This document shows positions 27,701 through 36,033 of a DNA stretch of 64,000 nt, piece after piece. The position numbers were made by a program, and so were the translations under genes. The notes under the pieces are model-generated. The model was not told the origin of the DNA and made no database searches. It was given only the letters and a program-made list of their open reading frames with translations. The stretch is from SIG480 sp045539475 (GTDB lineage Bacteria > Bacillota > Clostridia > Oscillospirales > JAAYXM01): positions 1 through 64,000 of the forward strand of contig JAZQFJ010000010.1 of the NCBI GenBank assembly GCA_045539475.1. Reading direction: 5' to 3'. Within the stretch, counting starts at the first letter, position 1. Each line of letters begins with the position of its first letter.

Positions 27701-28630
27701 ATGCCACTTGTAACTTCAACAGAAATGTTCAAAAAAGCATATGAGGGCGGCTATGCTATCGGCGCCTTCAATGTAAACAACATGGAGATTGTCCAGGGTA
27801 TCACTGAGGCAGCAAAAGAGGTTAACTCGCCTCTTATTCTCCAGGTTTCCGCAGGTGCGAGAAAGTATGCAAAGCACGTGTACCTCATGAAGCTCATCGA
27901 AGCTGCTATTGAGGATACAGATCTTCCGATCTGCGTTCACCTTGACCATGGTGACAGCTTTGATATCTGTAAATCCTGCATCGACGGCGGATTCACTTCC
28001 GTTATGATCGACGGTTCCAAATATTCTTTTGAGGAAAATATTGAGCTCACAAAGAAGGTTGTTGACTATGCTCACGCTCATGGCGTTGTAGTAGAGGGTG
28101 AGCTTGGAAAACTTGCCGGTATTGAGGATGATGTAAACGTATCCGATGAGGATGCTCAGTTCACAAATCCGGCAGAGGTTGAAGAGTTTGTTACACGTAC
28201 AGGTGTTGACTCTCTCGCTATTGCTATCGGCACAAGCCACGGTGCATTCAAGTTCAAGGGTGAGCCGCGCCTCCGCTTCGATATTCTCGAAGAGGTTTCA
28301 AAGCGCCTCCCGAATTTCCCGATCGTTCTCCACGGTGCGTCCTCCGTTATTCCGGAGTATGTTGAGATGATCAATGCAAACGGCGGTAATATGCCGGGGG
28401 CACAGGGTGTTCCTGAAGATATGCTTCGTCAGGCTGCACGTATGGCTGTATGTAAGATTAATATTGACTCTGACCTTCGTCTTGCAATGACCGGTACGGT
28501 CCGTAAATATTTTGCAGAGCATCCGGAGCACTTTGATCCGCGTCAGTACCTCTCTCCGGCAAGAGCAAATATCAAAGAGCTCGTAAAACACAAGATCGTC
28601 AATGTTCTCGGAAGCAACGACAAGATCTAA
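27701..28630 (+). CDS. fba: fructose-1,6-bisphosphate aldolase, class II
   Basis: 309 residues. It reversibly splits fructose 1,6-bisphosphate in glycolysis using zinc. Metal and active-site motifs: VHLDHGDSFD near residue 80, GVVVEGELGKLAGIEDDV near 128, GTSHGAFKF near 176 and VLHGASSVIPEY near 208. AAGGAG precedes the ATG. A terminator follows directly. Confidence 0.97.
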   Translation: MPLVTSTEMFKKAYEGGYAIGAFNVNNMEIVQGITEAAKEVNSPLILQVSAGARKYAKHVYLMKLIEAAIEDTDLPICVHLDHGDSFDICKSCIDGGFTSVMIDGSKYSFEENIELTKKVVDYAHAHGVVVEGELGKLAGIEDDVNVSDEDAQFTNPAEVEEFVTRTGVDSLAIAIGTSHGAFKFKGEPRLRFDILEEVSKRLPNFPIVLHGASSVIPEYVEMINANGGNMPGAQGVPEDMLRQAARMAVCKINIDSDLRLAMTGTVRKYFAEHPEHFDPRQYLSPARANIKELVKHKIVNVLGSNDKI

Positions 28631-28654
28631 CTATATTTTATAGCTGAGAATAAG

Positions 28655-28700
28655 GGTGACAGGCTTCAATATATATTGCGGCTTGTCACCTGTATTTTTA
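28655..28700 (+). terminator. intrinsic terminator of fba
   Basis: GGTGACAGGC and GCTTGTCACC pair (one G-U) around an inner palindrome CAATATATATTG, followed by TGTATTTTTA. It lies 25 bases after the fba stop. Confidence 0.8.
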
Positions 28701-28709
28701 ATTCGGGTT

Positions 28710-30992
28710 GTGAGTGGTTTGGGGAAAAGGTATCTCTTTTGGTTTTGTACATCTTTTGTCGCAACTGCGACTGTTTGGTTTTTAAGTAATACTGCTCTCG
28801 CTTTTTTGTGTATGTGGATGCTGTTTCTTTTGCCGGTGGTTACTGTTCTCTGTCTGACAGAAAACAGATTCAGTGCGTCTCTTGTGCTTTTTGCGGCCGT
28901 GCTTTCGCTTGTGTATCAGAGCTATTTTACTGTAAAGGACGCTCTTCCGAGAAGCTTCTTCGCAAAACCGGAGATTACAGCAGAGGTTGCATCATATCCG
29001 GGTAATACAGATTCCGGCAAATATTCGTTCGACGCACTAATTGATTATAACGGGAAGAAAGTAAAGGCTCTTGTTTATTCCGATTTTGTTCCGGATATTC
29101 TTTCACCCGGCGATACTGTGCATATGCAAGCAAAATTATACGAGCTTAAAAACACACGGTATTTTGCAGAAAAGACGTATTACAAGTCGAGATACACAGA
29201 CACCGTTATGTTCGCAGAAAACGTGGTTGTTCTGTCAGAAAGTGAAGAAATACAACTCAGGTATCTTCCTCAGTTTCTTGCAAAAAATTTTAAAGATAAG
29301 ATTTGGGATATTTACAACGTGAGCACAGCTTCGCTTGTAAGCTCGCTTATTATGGGAGATAAGAGTGGTCTTTCGGAAGATTTTCGCAATAATCTGTCTG
29401 CGACCGGAATGTCTCATGCAATTTCGGTTTCAGGACTTCACATTTCTTTTATTCTCGGGTTGTTTTTGTATTTTTCAAAGAATAAATATATAAAGCTTGC
29501 AGTACAACCGCTTGTTTTTCTTTTCGTGCTTATGGTGGGAGCACCACAATCTGCTCTTCGCGCATTCATCATGCAGATGTTTGTTGTTTTGTCTGATTTC
29601 GGAAAAAGAGAGTATGACCAGATTACGGCATTGGCTTTTTCTGCATTTCTGCTATGCGTGTTGAATCCTTATTGTGTAACAGATTCGGCATTTCTGTTGT
29701 CATTTGCAGCAACTCTTGGTATAATAGTGTTATATCATAGGCTTCGCGAGATTTTTGAATGTTTAACAGTACATAAAAAGAGCTATTTGAGAAAGCTGAC
29801 TGTGGGAATGGTATCTGTTGCGGCGGTGTCTGTTTCCGCAACGGTTTTCACAGCTCCGCTTACAGCATATTTATTCGGTACGGTTTCTGTTGTTGGACCG
29901 GTTGCGAATATAATTCTGAACGTTTTTATATCTGCTGTGTTTTCACTGGGCTTTATGAACACCTTGATTGGTTTTTTGTTTCCGACTGTTGCAAAGGTAG
30001 GAGCGTATATTATAGATTTTTTGGTGGGAATTATTATGAGTATTGTAAATGCGTTGGCAGCGCTTCCTGTGTCTGAGCTTTTTACAGGTGAGCCTGTTGT
30101 CCTTTTTATGATATGTTTTATCTGTTTTGTAGTTATCTATGCAATTTTAGCAGGAAGAAAAAAACTCCGCATTCCGATGACTCTGATATCTGTTTTGGTT
30201 GCCGTTGTCTGTTCTTTTGCAGTATTGAATGCTGAAAAAGAACAGATGATGAATAGCGATGGTATTCGCTTTGATGTTCTTGATGTAGGGCAGGGGCAGT
30301 GTATTATTGCAACATCCGGAGATTCTTGTGCCGTTATAGATTGCGGCGGTGATTCTCCTGCAGACCGTATTGCAATAGCACACCTTTTTGGTCTCGGTGT
30401 TTCTGATATTGATGCATTTGTACTTACTCACGCGCACGCTGACCACGCAAACGGAGCAGAATATCTTATGAGATCTGTTAGAACAAAAGCAGTGTATATG
30501 CCTGCAACTGACAGAGAAAATGCAACGTTTATAGATATCGCAGACAATGCCGACGATGAGTGTAATACTGTGTTTGTAGATAAAGATACAACAATAGAAC
30601 TTGAGGGGATGAAAATAAAACTTCTCACGCTTCCTGTTGGAAGTGACGAGAACGAGAACGGTCTTGTCGTTCTTGTGTGCGACGAAGATTATGAACTTCT
30701 CATAACGGGTGACATTGCAACATCAAATGAGAAGCTTGTTCTCGATCGTATTCCCGATTGCGAGGGATACATTGTGGGACACCACGGCTCAAAAACATCA
30801 AGTTCGCAGGCACTTCTGAACCGCGCGCTACCTGAACTGTCCGTTATTTCCGTAGGTGAGGGAAACTCTTACGGACATCCTTCCTCACAAACAATGAAGA
30901 GGCTTCTCAATATCGGCTCTGAGGTAAGAAGAACCGATACTGAAGGGACGTTGACTTTCTATTCAAGAGAAAAGGAGACGGAAGTAGAATGA
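28710..30992 (+). CDS. comEC: DNA internalization competence protein ComEC/Rec2
   Basis: About 760 residues. ComEC forms the inner-membrane channel for single-stranded DNA during natural transformation. Order: N-terminal membrane helices with a soluble OB-like segment (about residues 80-190), the competence membrane domain (SATGMSHAISVSGLHISFILG), then a metallo-beta-lactamase domain (DVGQGQCIIATSGDSC, and HAHADHANG at about residue 574). The start is uncertain: the frame opens at GTG 28656, but that lies inside the fba terminator; GTG 28710 is my choice. The stop overlaps the holA start by four bases. Confidence 0.88.
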   Translation: MSGLGKRYLFWFCTSFVATATVWFLSNTALAFLCMWMLFLLPVVTVLCLTENRFSASLVLFAAVLSLVYQSYFTVKDALPRSFFAKPEITAEVASYPGNTDSGKYSFDALIDYNGKKVKALVYSDFVPDILSPGDTVHMQAKLYELKNTRYFAEKTYYKSRYTDTVMFAENVVVLSESEEIQLRYLPQFLAKNFKDKIWDIYNVSTASLVSSLIMGDKSGLSEDFRNNLSATGMSHAISVSGLHISFILGLFLYFSKNKYIKLAVQPLVFLFVLMVGAPQSALRAFIMQMFVVLSDFGKREYDQITALAFSAFLLCVLNPYCVTDSAFLLSFAATLGIIVLYHRLREIFECLTVHKKSYLRKLTVGMVSVAAVSVSATVFTAPLTAYLFGTVSVVGPVANIILNVFISAVFSLGFMNTLIGFLFPTVAKVGAYIIDFLVGIIMSIVNALAALPVSELFTGEPVVLFMICFICFVVIYAILAGRKKLRIPMTLISVLVAVVCSFAVLNAEKEQMMNSDGIRFDVLDVGQGQCIIATSGDSCAVIDCGGDSPADRIAIAHLFGLGVSDIDAFVLTHAHADHANGAEYLMRSVRTKAVYMPATDRENATFIDIADNADDECNTVFVDKDTTIELEGMKIKLLTLPVGSDENENGLVVLVCDEDYELLITGDIATSNEKLVLDRIPDCEGYIVGHHGSKTSSSQALLNRALPELSVISVGEGNSYGHPSSQTMKRLLNIGSEVRRTDTEGTLTFYSREKETEVE

Positions 30993-31999
30993 ATATGAAA
31001 TTGGAAGAATTCAAGCAAAAACTGAAATCGGAAGACTTTTCTTCTTTGTATATTTTTTACGGAGAAGAAGTGTATCTTCTTGAATATTATCTTTCTGAGC
31101 TTCAAAAGAAAGTTGTCGGAGACATGATGCCGGAATTTAACCTTACGGTTATAAACAAAGAACCGGAGTTTAATGAGCTTGCAGATGTGGTGGAAAGCTA
31201 TCCTGCAATGAGTGACCGCCGCCTTGTAATTGTGCGTGATTTTGATGTCATATCTGCAAACGTTGATTTTTCCGAAAAGGCAGAAAAGCTTTTTTCTGAT
31301 ATGCCTGAGCATTGTGTACTGGTTTTTGTATATTCAAATATTGAGTATAAGCCCGATAAAAGAAGAAAACTGTATAAGATTTTTGAAAAATACGGCTATG
31401 CGGTCGATTTTAAAAAACAGTCGCGTACTGACTTGATTTCATGGATAAAGCGCAGATTTCTTGCAAACGGCAAGGATATTAGTTCTGACATTGCAGATTT
31501 TATGATGTATTACTGCGGAGAGATTATGCAACAGCTTATCCCCGAAATTGAAAAGGTATCGGCATATGCAAAGAAAAAAGAAATTTCGCGCGCCGACATA
31601 GAGAGCATTGCTTCACGTAATGTGACATCGGCGGTATTCGATGTCGCTAATGCCGTGGCAGAGAAAAAATATAGAGAGGCGCTTTCTGTTCTCGAAGATC
31701 TTGAGGCACAGAACGAGAAACCCATTCCGGTGCTTGCACTTATCGCACAGCAATTCCGCCGTCTTTATGCCGCAAAGCTTATTATAGAGCGCGGAGGTGG
31801 TAAAAAAGAGGTAATGGAGCTATTTGATATGAGAAGTGACTATCCCGCTCGTCTTGCTTTGAATGCAGCGCGTGCGATGAGTAAAGTGCATCTACGCCGT
31901 TCAATTGAACTTACTACTCACGCAGACGAAAAGCTTAAATTTGGTGCAGGATGGGAAGTTCTGTCTACGCTTATTGCGTCAATAGCAGCGGAGGGATAA
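30989..31999 (+). CDS. holA: DNA polymerase III delta subunit
   Basis: 336 residues. It is the clamp-loader subunit that opens the sliding clamp. Family marks are SSLYIFYGEEVYLLEYYL at the N-terminus and the C-terminal helical collar domain (IPVLALIAQQFRRLYAAKLI). It overlaps comEC by ATGA and shares a base with the next gene (TAATG), so the three genes are probably translated as one unit; comEC-holA is a usual pair. Confidence 0.93.
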   Translation: MNMKLEEFKQKLKSEDFSSLYIFYGEEVYLLEYYLSELQKKVVGDMMPEFNLTVINKEPEFNELADVVESYPAMSDRRLVIVRDFDVISANVDFSEKAEKLFSDMPEHCVLVFVYSNIEYKPDKRRKLYKIFEKYGYAVDFKKQSRTDLISWIKRRFLANGKDISSDIADFMMYYCGEIMQQLIPEIEKVSAYAKKKEISRADIESIASRNVTSAVFDVANAVAEKKYREALSVLEDLEAQNEKPIPVLALIAQQFRRLYAAKLIIERGGGKKEVMELFDMRSDYPARLALNAARAMSKVHLRRSIELTTHADEKLKFGAGWEVLSTLIASIAAEG

Positions 32000-32589
32000 T
32001 GATGAAGTGCGTTCTTGAAACAATTATCGTAGAGGGACGTTATGATGTAAATACGCTTTCTCAGTGTGTGGATGCCCATATTATTGAAACGTCGGGATTC
32101 GGGATTTTCAACAACAAAGAAAAACGCAGGCTTATTGAACGCCTTGCTGAAAAAAACGGCATAATTGTGCTGACGGACAGTGATGGTGCTGGTCTTGTTA
32201 TCCGTAATCATATAGCAAGCTTTGCTCGTGGAAGGGTAAAGCACGCATATATACCGGAAATAGAAGGAAAAGAACGCCGCAAAAGTTCGGCTTCAAAAGC
32301 AGGTTTTTTGGGTGTTGAGGGTATGACCCCGGATGTAATAATAAATGCACTCAGGCGCGCCGGGGCAACCTTTACAGACGAGCCTGAAAGACACGGCGCT
32401 GGTATCACGAAGCAGGATATGTACGCTATGGGACTTTCCGGCGGAGAAAAGAGCGCAGAAAAAAGAGAAGCTATTGCAAAAAAACTTGACCTTCCGAAAA
32501 ATTTGTCGGCAAACGCCTTTCTTGCTGCTGTTAATATGATATTCACGCGCGAGGAATTTGAAAAAGCAGCAGATGAATGTGTTATTTAA
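31999..32589 (+). CDS. rnmV: ribonuclease M5
   Basis: About 196 residues. RNase M5 matures 5S rRNA precursors in low-GC Gram-positives with help from protein L18. The TOPRIM motifs are clear: ETIIVEGRYDV at the N-terminus and VLTDSDGAGLVIRN near residue 57. The start at 31999 (or the next ATG three bases on) follows GAGGGA; an earlier in-frame start at 31951 lies well inside holA. Confidence 0.92.
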   Translation: MMKCVLETIIVEGRYDVNTLSQCVDAHIIETSGFGIFNNKEKRRLIERLAEKNGIIVLTDSDGAGLVIRNHIASFARGRVKHAYIPEIEGKERRKSSASKAGFLGVEGMTPDVIINALRRAGATFTDEPERHGAGITKQDMYAMGLSGGEKSAEKREAIAKKLDLPKNLSANAFLAAVNMIFTREEFEKAADECVI

Positions 32590-32605
32590 GCTTGTATAAA
32601 TTTTT

Positions 32606-32646
32606 AATCAGTCGCTCGGCTTTGTTATTGTGCGGCTGATTTTTTC
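32606..32646 (+). terminator. intrinsic terminator of comEC-holA-rnmV
   Basis: AATCAGTCGC and GCGGCTGATT form a 10-bp stem with one G-U pair, followed by TTTTTC. Confidence 0.8.
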
Positions 32647-32673
32647 ATATGTTTAATACTGAGGTGATTTTGT

Positions 32674-33561
32674 ATGCCAAAGCGTTACAACAGAGCTCAG
32701 AAAAAACAAAAGAAAAGTAAATTTGTATATTTCCGCCTTTTTATCTGTTTTATGATAATCTGTGCGGCAGTTGTGCTCAAGTATACAAATGCTCCGATAG
32801 TGGCAAAGCTTTCTGAAAAGGTAAACAGTGAACTAAAACTCAGCGAGGCGGTTGAGGTGATAAGCCGGGTAACGGATGTTGACGAAAAAATCACCGAAGT
32901 TTTCCAAAAAAGTGAAGAGAAGCAGGGGCGTGAAGATGTCTCTGAGTCAGTATTTAATGAGGATTATTACATAGGCAATAAAACAGAGGAGTTTGAGCGG
33001 GAAGTTGCAGAAGAACGGAAAAGAGCAGAGTATGAGGCAAAAAAGCTGAGTGTGGAAACACTCAGCTTTCAAATGAGCGAGGAAGAACTTTTGGATGATA
33101 CAAAAGCAGAACCATTCAAAATCCCACCACCATCTTATTGCAGTTATGAAAAAGTCGAGCTCAGTTTTAAGCATAAATCTCCTCTTTACGGCATTATAAC
33201 GTCAAAGTACGGATATCGCGACCATCCGATAATTGAAGATGCAAGCTTTCATACAGGACTTGATATCGCTGCAAAAAGCGGCACTGCAATTTCTGCATTT
33301 GCTGATGGAACGGTAATAGAATCCGGCAAAAATAAAACATATGGTAACTACCTTCTTATTGAGCATAAAAACGGGATACGCAGTTTTTACGGACATAATT
33401 CTCGTCTTTCTGTAAAAAAAGGGCAGAGGGTAAAGTTAGGGCAGAAAATAGCCGAAGTTGGAAGTACCGGAATGTCAACCGGTCCGCATCTTCATTTTGA
33501 AGTAAGAAAGGGAACAACACGCCTTGACCCGGCTTTGTATGTTTCTCCTGAAACTGTATGA
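32674..33561 (+). CDS. SpoIVFA-like membrane protein with M23 peptidase domain
   Basis: 295 residues: a basic start, one membrane segment (about residues 20-40), a charged coiled-coil-like region to about 160, then an M23/LytM domain. It overlaps a SpoIVFB-like gene by four bases, the arrangement of spoIVFA-spoIVFB, where SpoIVFA holds the pro-sigma K protease silent in the outer forespore membrane. All M23 zinc motifs are intact (DHP, FHTGLDIA, GPHLHFEV), so it could cut peptidoglycan; a SpoIIQ-like role is the alternative. GAGGTG precedes the ATG. Confidence 0.75.
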   Translation: MPKRYNRAQKKQKKSKFVYFRLFICFMIICAAVVLKYTNAPIVAKLSEKVNSELKLSEAVEVISRVTDVDEKITEVFQKSEEKQGREDVSESVFNEDYYIGNKTEEFEREVAEERKRAEYEAKKLSVETLSFQMSEEELLDDTKAEPFKIPPPSYCSYEKVELSFKHKSPLYGIITSKYGYRDHPIIEDASFHTGLDIAAKSGTAISAFADGTVIESGKNKTYGNYLLIEHKNGIRSFYGHNSRLSVKKGQRVKLGQKIAEVGSTGMSTGPHLHFEVRKGTTRLDPALYVSPETV

Positions 33562-34157
33562 TAAAAAACATAAAAATCAAGGTAAGTGTTCCTTTTGTTC
33601 TGCTTGTTGCAACAATGTATACCCTCGATGCCGGAAACGTTTTTATACCCACTTTTTTTGCTGTTATTATTCATGAGCTTTCGCATGTTGCCGCAATATT
33701 TTTGTGTGGTGCCAGTATCGACGTTGTTGATATACGCGCTTTCGGGATACGGGTAAATGTTCCGGAGCTTTCATGTATGCCATACAAAAAAGAAATAATA
33801 ATCGCCACCGCAGGACCACTTGCCGGAATAATAACGGCAAGCTTGGGTTTTGCAGTGGCAAAAATACTGAATACAGCAATTTTTGATTATTTTATAGGGA
33901 TAAATGTTCTGATAACTGCCATAAACCTAATTCCGGTTTATCCGCTTGATGGTGGCAGGATTATCCTTGGTATAGTGCTACAGTATCTTCCGGTAAGGGT
34001 GGCATATACCATAAGTTATATCCTGGCGATTGTATCAATCGGAATCCTTTTGGGATTGTGTACGTTTCTCGCGCTTCGCGGTACGCTCAATCCGTCTCTC
34101 GTTATCTTTACTGCATACATTGCACTTTGTGGTATTAAAGCACATCACCGGATTTGA
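33558..34157 (+). CDS. spoIVFB: SpoIVFB-like intramembrane metalloprotease
   Basis: 199 residues with about six hydrophobic segments, family M50. Zinc motif HELSH at residues 39-43 and the second motif NLIPVYPLDGGRI near 130 are intact. In B. subtilis SpoIVFB releases sigma K from its pro-form. It lacks the C-terminal CBS domain of the longer members. The 3' end runs 23 bases into the convergent trmD gene, so mRNAs overlap tail to tail. Confidence 0.85.
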   Translation: MIKNIKIKVSVPFVLLVATMYTLDAGNVFIPTFFAVIIHELSHVAAIFLCGASIDVVDIRAFGIRVNVPELSCMPYKKEIIIATAGPLAGIITASLGFAVAKILNTAIFDYFIGINVLITAINLIPVYPLDGGRIILGIVLQYLPVRVAYTISYILAIVSIGILLGLCTFLALRGTLNPSLVIFTAYIALCGIKAHHRI

Positions 34158-34884
34158 GTTTTTCTACAAACAGTTTTTCTTTAGCTGTAAGCGGTGCAGT
34201 TTCAAGCATATCCGGACGCTTTTGATATGTACGGATAATTGACTGTTCGCGTCGCCATTTTTTAATGTTTGCATGATGCCCGGAAAGAAGCACCTCAGGA
34301 ACTTCACGTTCGTGCCATACCGCCGGTCGTGTGTATTGCGGATATTCCAGAAGTCCTGCAAAATGGCTTTCTTCGGAAAAGCATTCCTCGTCTGAAAGGA
34401 CTCCAGGAAGCATTCTTGCAATTGCATCAGTCACCGCCATTGCCGGAATTTCTCCGCCGGTGAGAACAAAGTCTCCTATCGACAGTTCTTCATCAACGCA
34501 TTCTTCAATGAAACGTTCATCTATACCTTCATAATGACCGCAAACGAGAATTATATGAGAATAATCACTTGAAAGTATTTTTGCCTTTTCCTGATTGAAA
34601 ACAGAGCCCTGTGGCGACATATAGATGGTGTGGGCATCCGGGCTGTTTTTCTTTATCTCTGCCCAGCAGTTATATAGTGCATCAGCAAACATAACCATAC
34701 CCATTCCACCGCCATAGGGGTAATCATCCACTTGCTTCTGCTTGTTTTTGGTATAATCGCGGATTTGATAATATCCAATTTCGAGCTTTCCGTCGCGGCG
34801 TGCACGTCCTATAATACTTTCACTCATCATTGCATCACAGGCATCGGGGAAAAGCGTCATTATGTCAATTCGCATCACTTGCAC
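34135..34884 (-). CDS. trmD: tRNA (guanine-37-N1) methyltransferase
   Basis: 249 residues. It methylates G37 next to the anticodon and prevents +1 frameshifts. The SPOUT knot motifs are present: GGGMGMVMFADAL near residue 59, YEGIDERFIEECVDEELSIGD near 118 and VLTGGEIPAMAVTDAIARM after it. It overlaps the rimM gene by 20 bases. rplS, the usual downstream partner, is absent; the convergent spoIVFB gene follows. Confidence 0.96.
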   Translation of the reverse strand: MQVMRIDIMTLFPDACDAMMSESIIGRARRDGKLEIGYYQIRDYTKNKQKQVDDYPYGGGMGMVMFADALYNCWAEIKKNSPDAHTIYMSPQGSVFNQEKAKILSSDYSHIILVCGHYEGIDERFIEECVDEELSIGDFVLTGGEIPAMAVTDAIARMLPGVLSDEECFSEESHFAGLLEYPQYTRPAVWHEREVPEVLLSGHHANIKKWRREQSIIRTYQKRPDMLETAPLTAKEKLFVEKLKSGDVL

Positions 34885-35377
34885 CGCCTTTTTCCGTTTT
34901 CATTCCGGGAATTGTGCTCACATACATAACTCCCGCCTCAATATCTACCTCGCGGACAAATTCTTCTACGGCTGGAATCATATATTCATCTTTTCCGCGG
35001 ATAACGTAAACGTCATTAGAGGGAAGTGTTAAAACCTCCCGTATCTTTCCAAGCTCTTGTCCGTCTGCATCGATTACGGTAAGACCTTCTAAGTCTGCAA
35101 TAAAATATGCACCGTCATCAAGCTCAACTTCATCTCGATCGACACAAACACATTTGTTTCTGTATTTTTGTGCTTCATTAATGTTGTTAATTCCTGCAAG
35201 CTTTAAGAGAACACAGGTCTTGTGAACTCTTGCGCGTTCAACCTCAAACGGCTTTTCGTCTATATATACAACGTCAAAATCACAGAGAAAATCATCGGTA
35301 TCGCTCCATGGCTGGACCTTGAGCTCGCCGTATACGCTGTGCGTGTTGACGATTTTTCCGGCTTCAATGAATTCCAT
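34865..35377 (-). CDS. rimM: ribosome maturation factor RimM
   Basis: 170 residues. RimM binds S19 and helps 30S head assembly. N-terminal beta barrel (AGKIVNTHSVYGELKV) and C-terminal PRC barrel (AYFIADLEGLTVIDADGQELGKI, then VYVIRGKDEYMIPAVEEFV) are both visible. It is separated from khpA by a strong hairpin, then joined to trmD by an overlap. Confidence 0.95.
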   Translation of the reverse strand: MEFIEAGKIVNTHSVYGELKVQPWSDTDDFLCDFDVVYIDEKPFEVERARVHKTCVLLKLAGINNINEAQKYRNKCVCVDRDEVELDDGAYFIADLEGLTVIDADGQELGKIREVLTLPSNDVYVIRGKDEYMIPAVEEFVREVDIEAGVMYVSTIPGMKTEKGGASDAN

Positions 35378-35414
35378 ATTATCCCCATCCTGAAATTAAG
35401 AATAGTTTGCTTAT

Positions 35415-35454
35415 AAATTCGGGGCTGTCACAATTTGCGGACAGCCCCGAATTT
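35415..35454 (-). terminator. strong 15-bp hairpin between khpA and rimM
   Basis: AAATTCGGGGCTGTC and GACAGCCCCGAATTT pair perfectly with a 10-base loop, starting 5 bases after the khpA stop. The following bases on the minus strand (ATAAGC) are not a T run, so partial termination or 3'-end protection of the ffh-rpsP-khpA mRNA is as likely as full termination. Confidence 0.65.
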
Positions 35455-35458
35455 AAAA

Positions 35459-35689
35459 TCAGTCTAAAATATCGACCGATACCTTGATATTATCGCGAAG
35501 TGCGGCAGATTTAACAACAGTGCGAATTTCCTTCGCAATGCGGCCGTGCTTGCCGATAACTTTTCCCATATCGTCGGGAGCAACACGAAGCTCAAGAACA
35601 AGTCCGTCCTCTTTTTCTACTTCTGTTACGCTCACAGCATCCGGGTTTTCAACAAGGCTTTTTGCAATGTACGTTAAAAGGTCTTTCAT
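35459..35689 (-). CDS. khpA: KH-domain RNA-binding protein KhpA
   Basis: 76 residues, one KH domain with the core GKVIGKHGRIAKEIR. KhpA binds RNA, usually with KhpB, and affects cell division and growth in other Firmicutes. It lies between rpsP and rimM, its usual place (ylqC in B. subtilis). Confidence 0.93.
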   Translation of the reverse strand: MKDLLTYIAKSLVENPDAVSVTEVEKEDGLVLELRVAPDDMGKVIGKHGRIAKEIRTVVKSAALRDNIKVSVDILD

Positions 35690-35726
35690 AGGTTGTCACC
35701 TTTTCTCCGGTTTCACCGGTGGCAAT

Positions 35727-35969
35727 TTACTGAATTGCGCCAGTTTTCTTTAAGAGTGCTTTCACAGTGTCTGTCGGCTGTGCGCCATTCTTCATCCACT
35801 CAAGAGCGCGGTCTGTATCAATCTTGATTTCAGCCGGTTCTGTAAGCGGGTTGTATGTTCCGATTTCCTCGATAAATCTGCCGTCGCGCGGGAATCTTGA
35901 ATCAGCAACAACAACACGGTAGAACGGAGCTTTCTTTGCACCGATTCTGCGAAGTCTGATCTTTACCAT
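35727..35969 (-). CDS. rpsP: 30S ribosomal protein S16
   Basis: 80 residues, full length. The N-terminus MVKIRLRRIGAKKAPFYRVV with DSRFPRDGRFIEEIGTYNP is diagnostic. A strong ribosome site (GGAGGTG) precedes it. Confidence 0.98.
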   Translation of the reverse strand: MVKIRLRRIGAKKAPFYRVVVADSRFPRDGRFIEEIGTYNPLTEPAEIKIDTDRALEWMKNGAQPTDTVKALLKKTGAIQ

Positions 35970-36033
35970 TAGTTTTCACCTCCGAAAATTTTATAAAAGC
36001 AAATATATGATAAATTTGTTTGCTTACGATAAA

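Noticed and set aside
31951..31998. Earlier start for RNase M5 inside holA
   Set aside because: The extra residues do not fit the family and the ribosome site GAGGGA is placed for 31999/32002.
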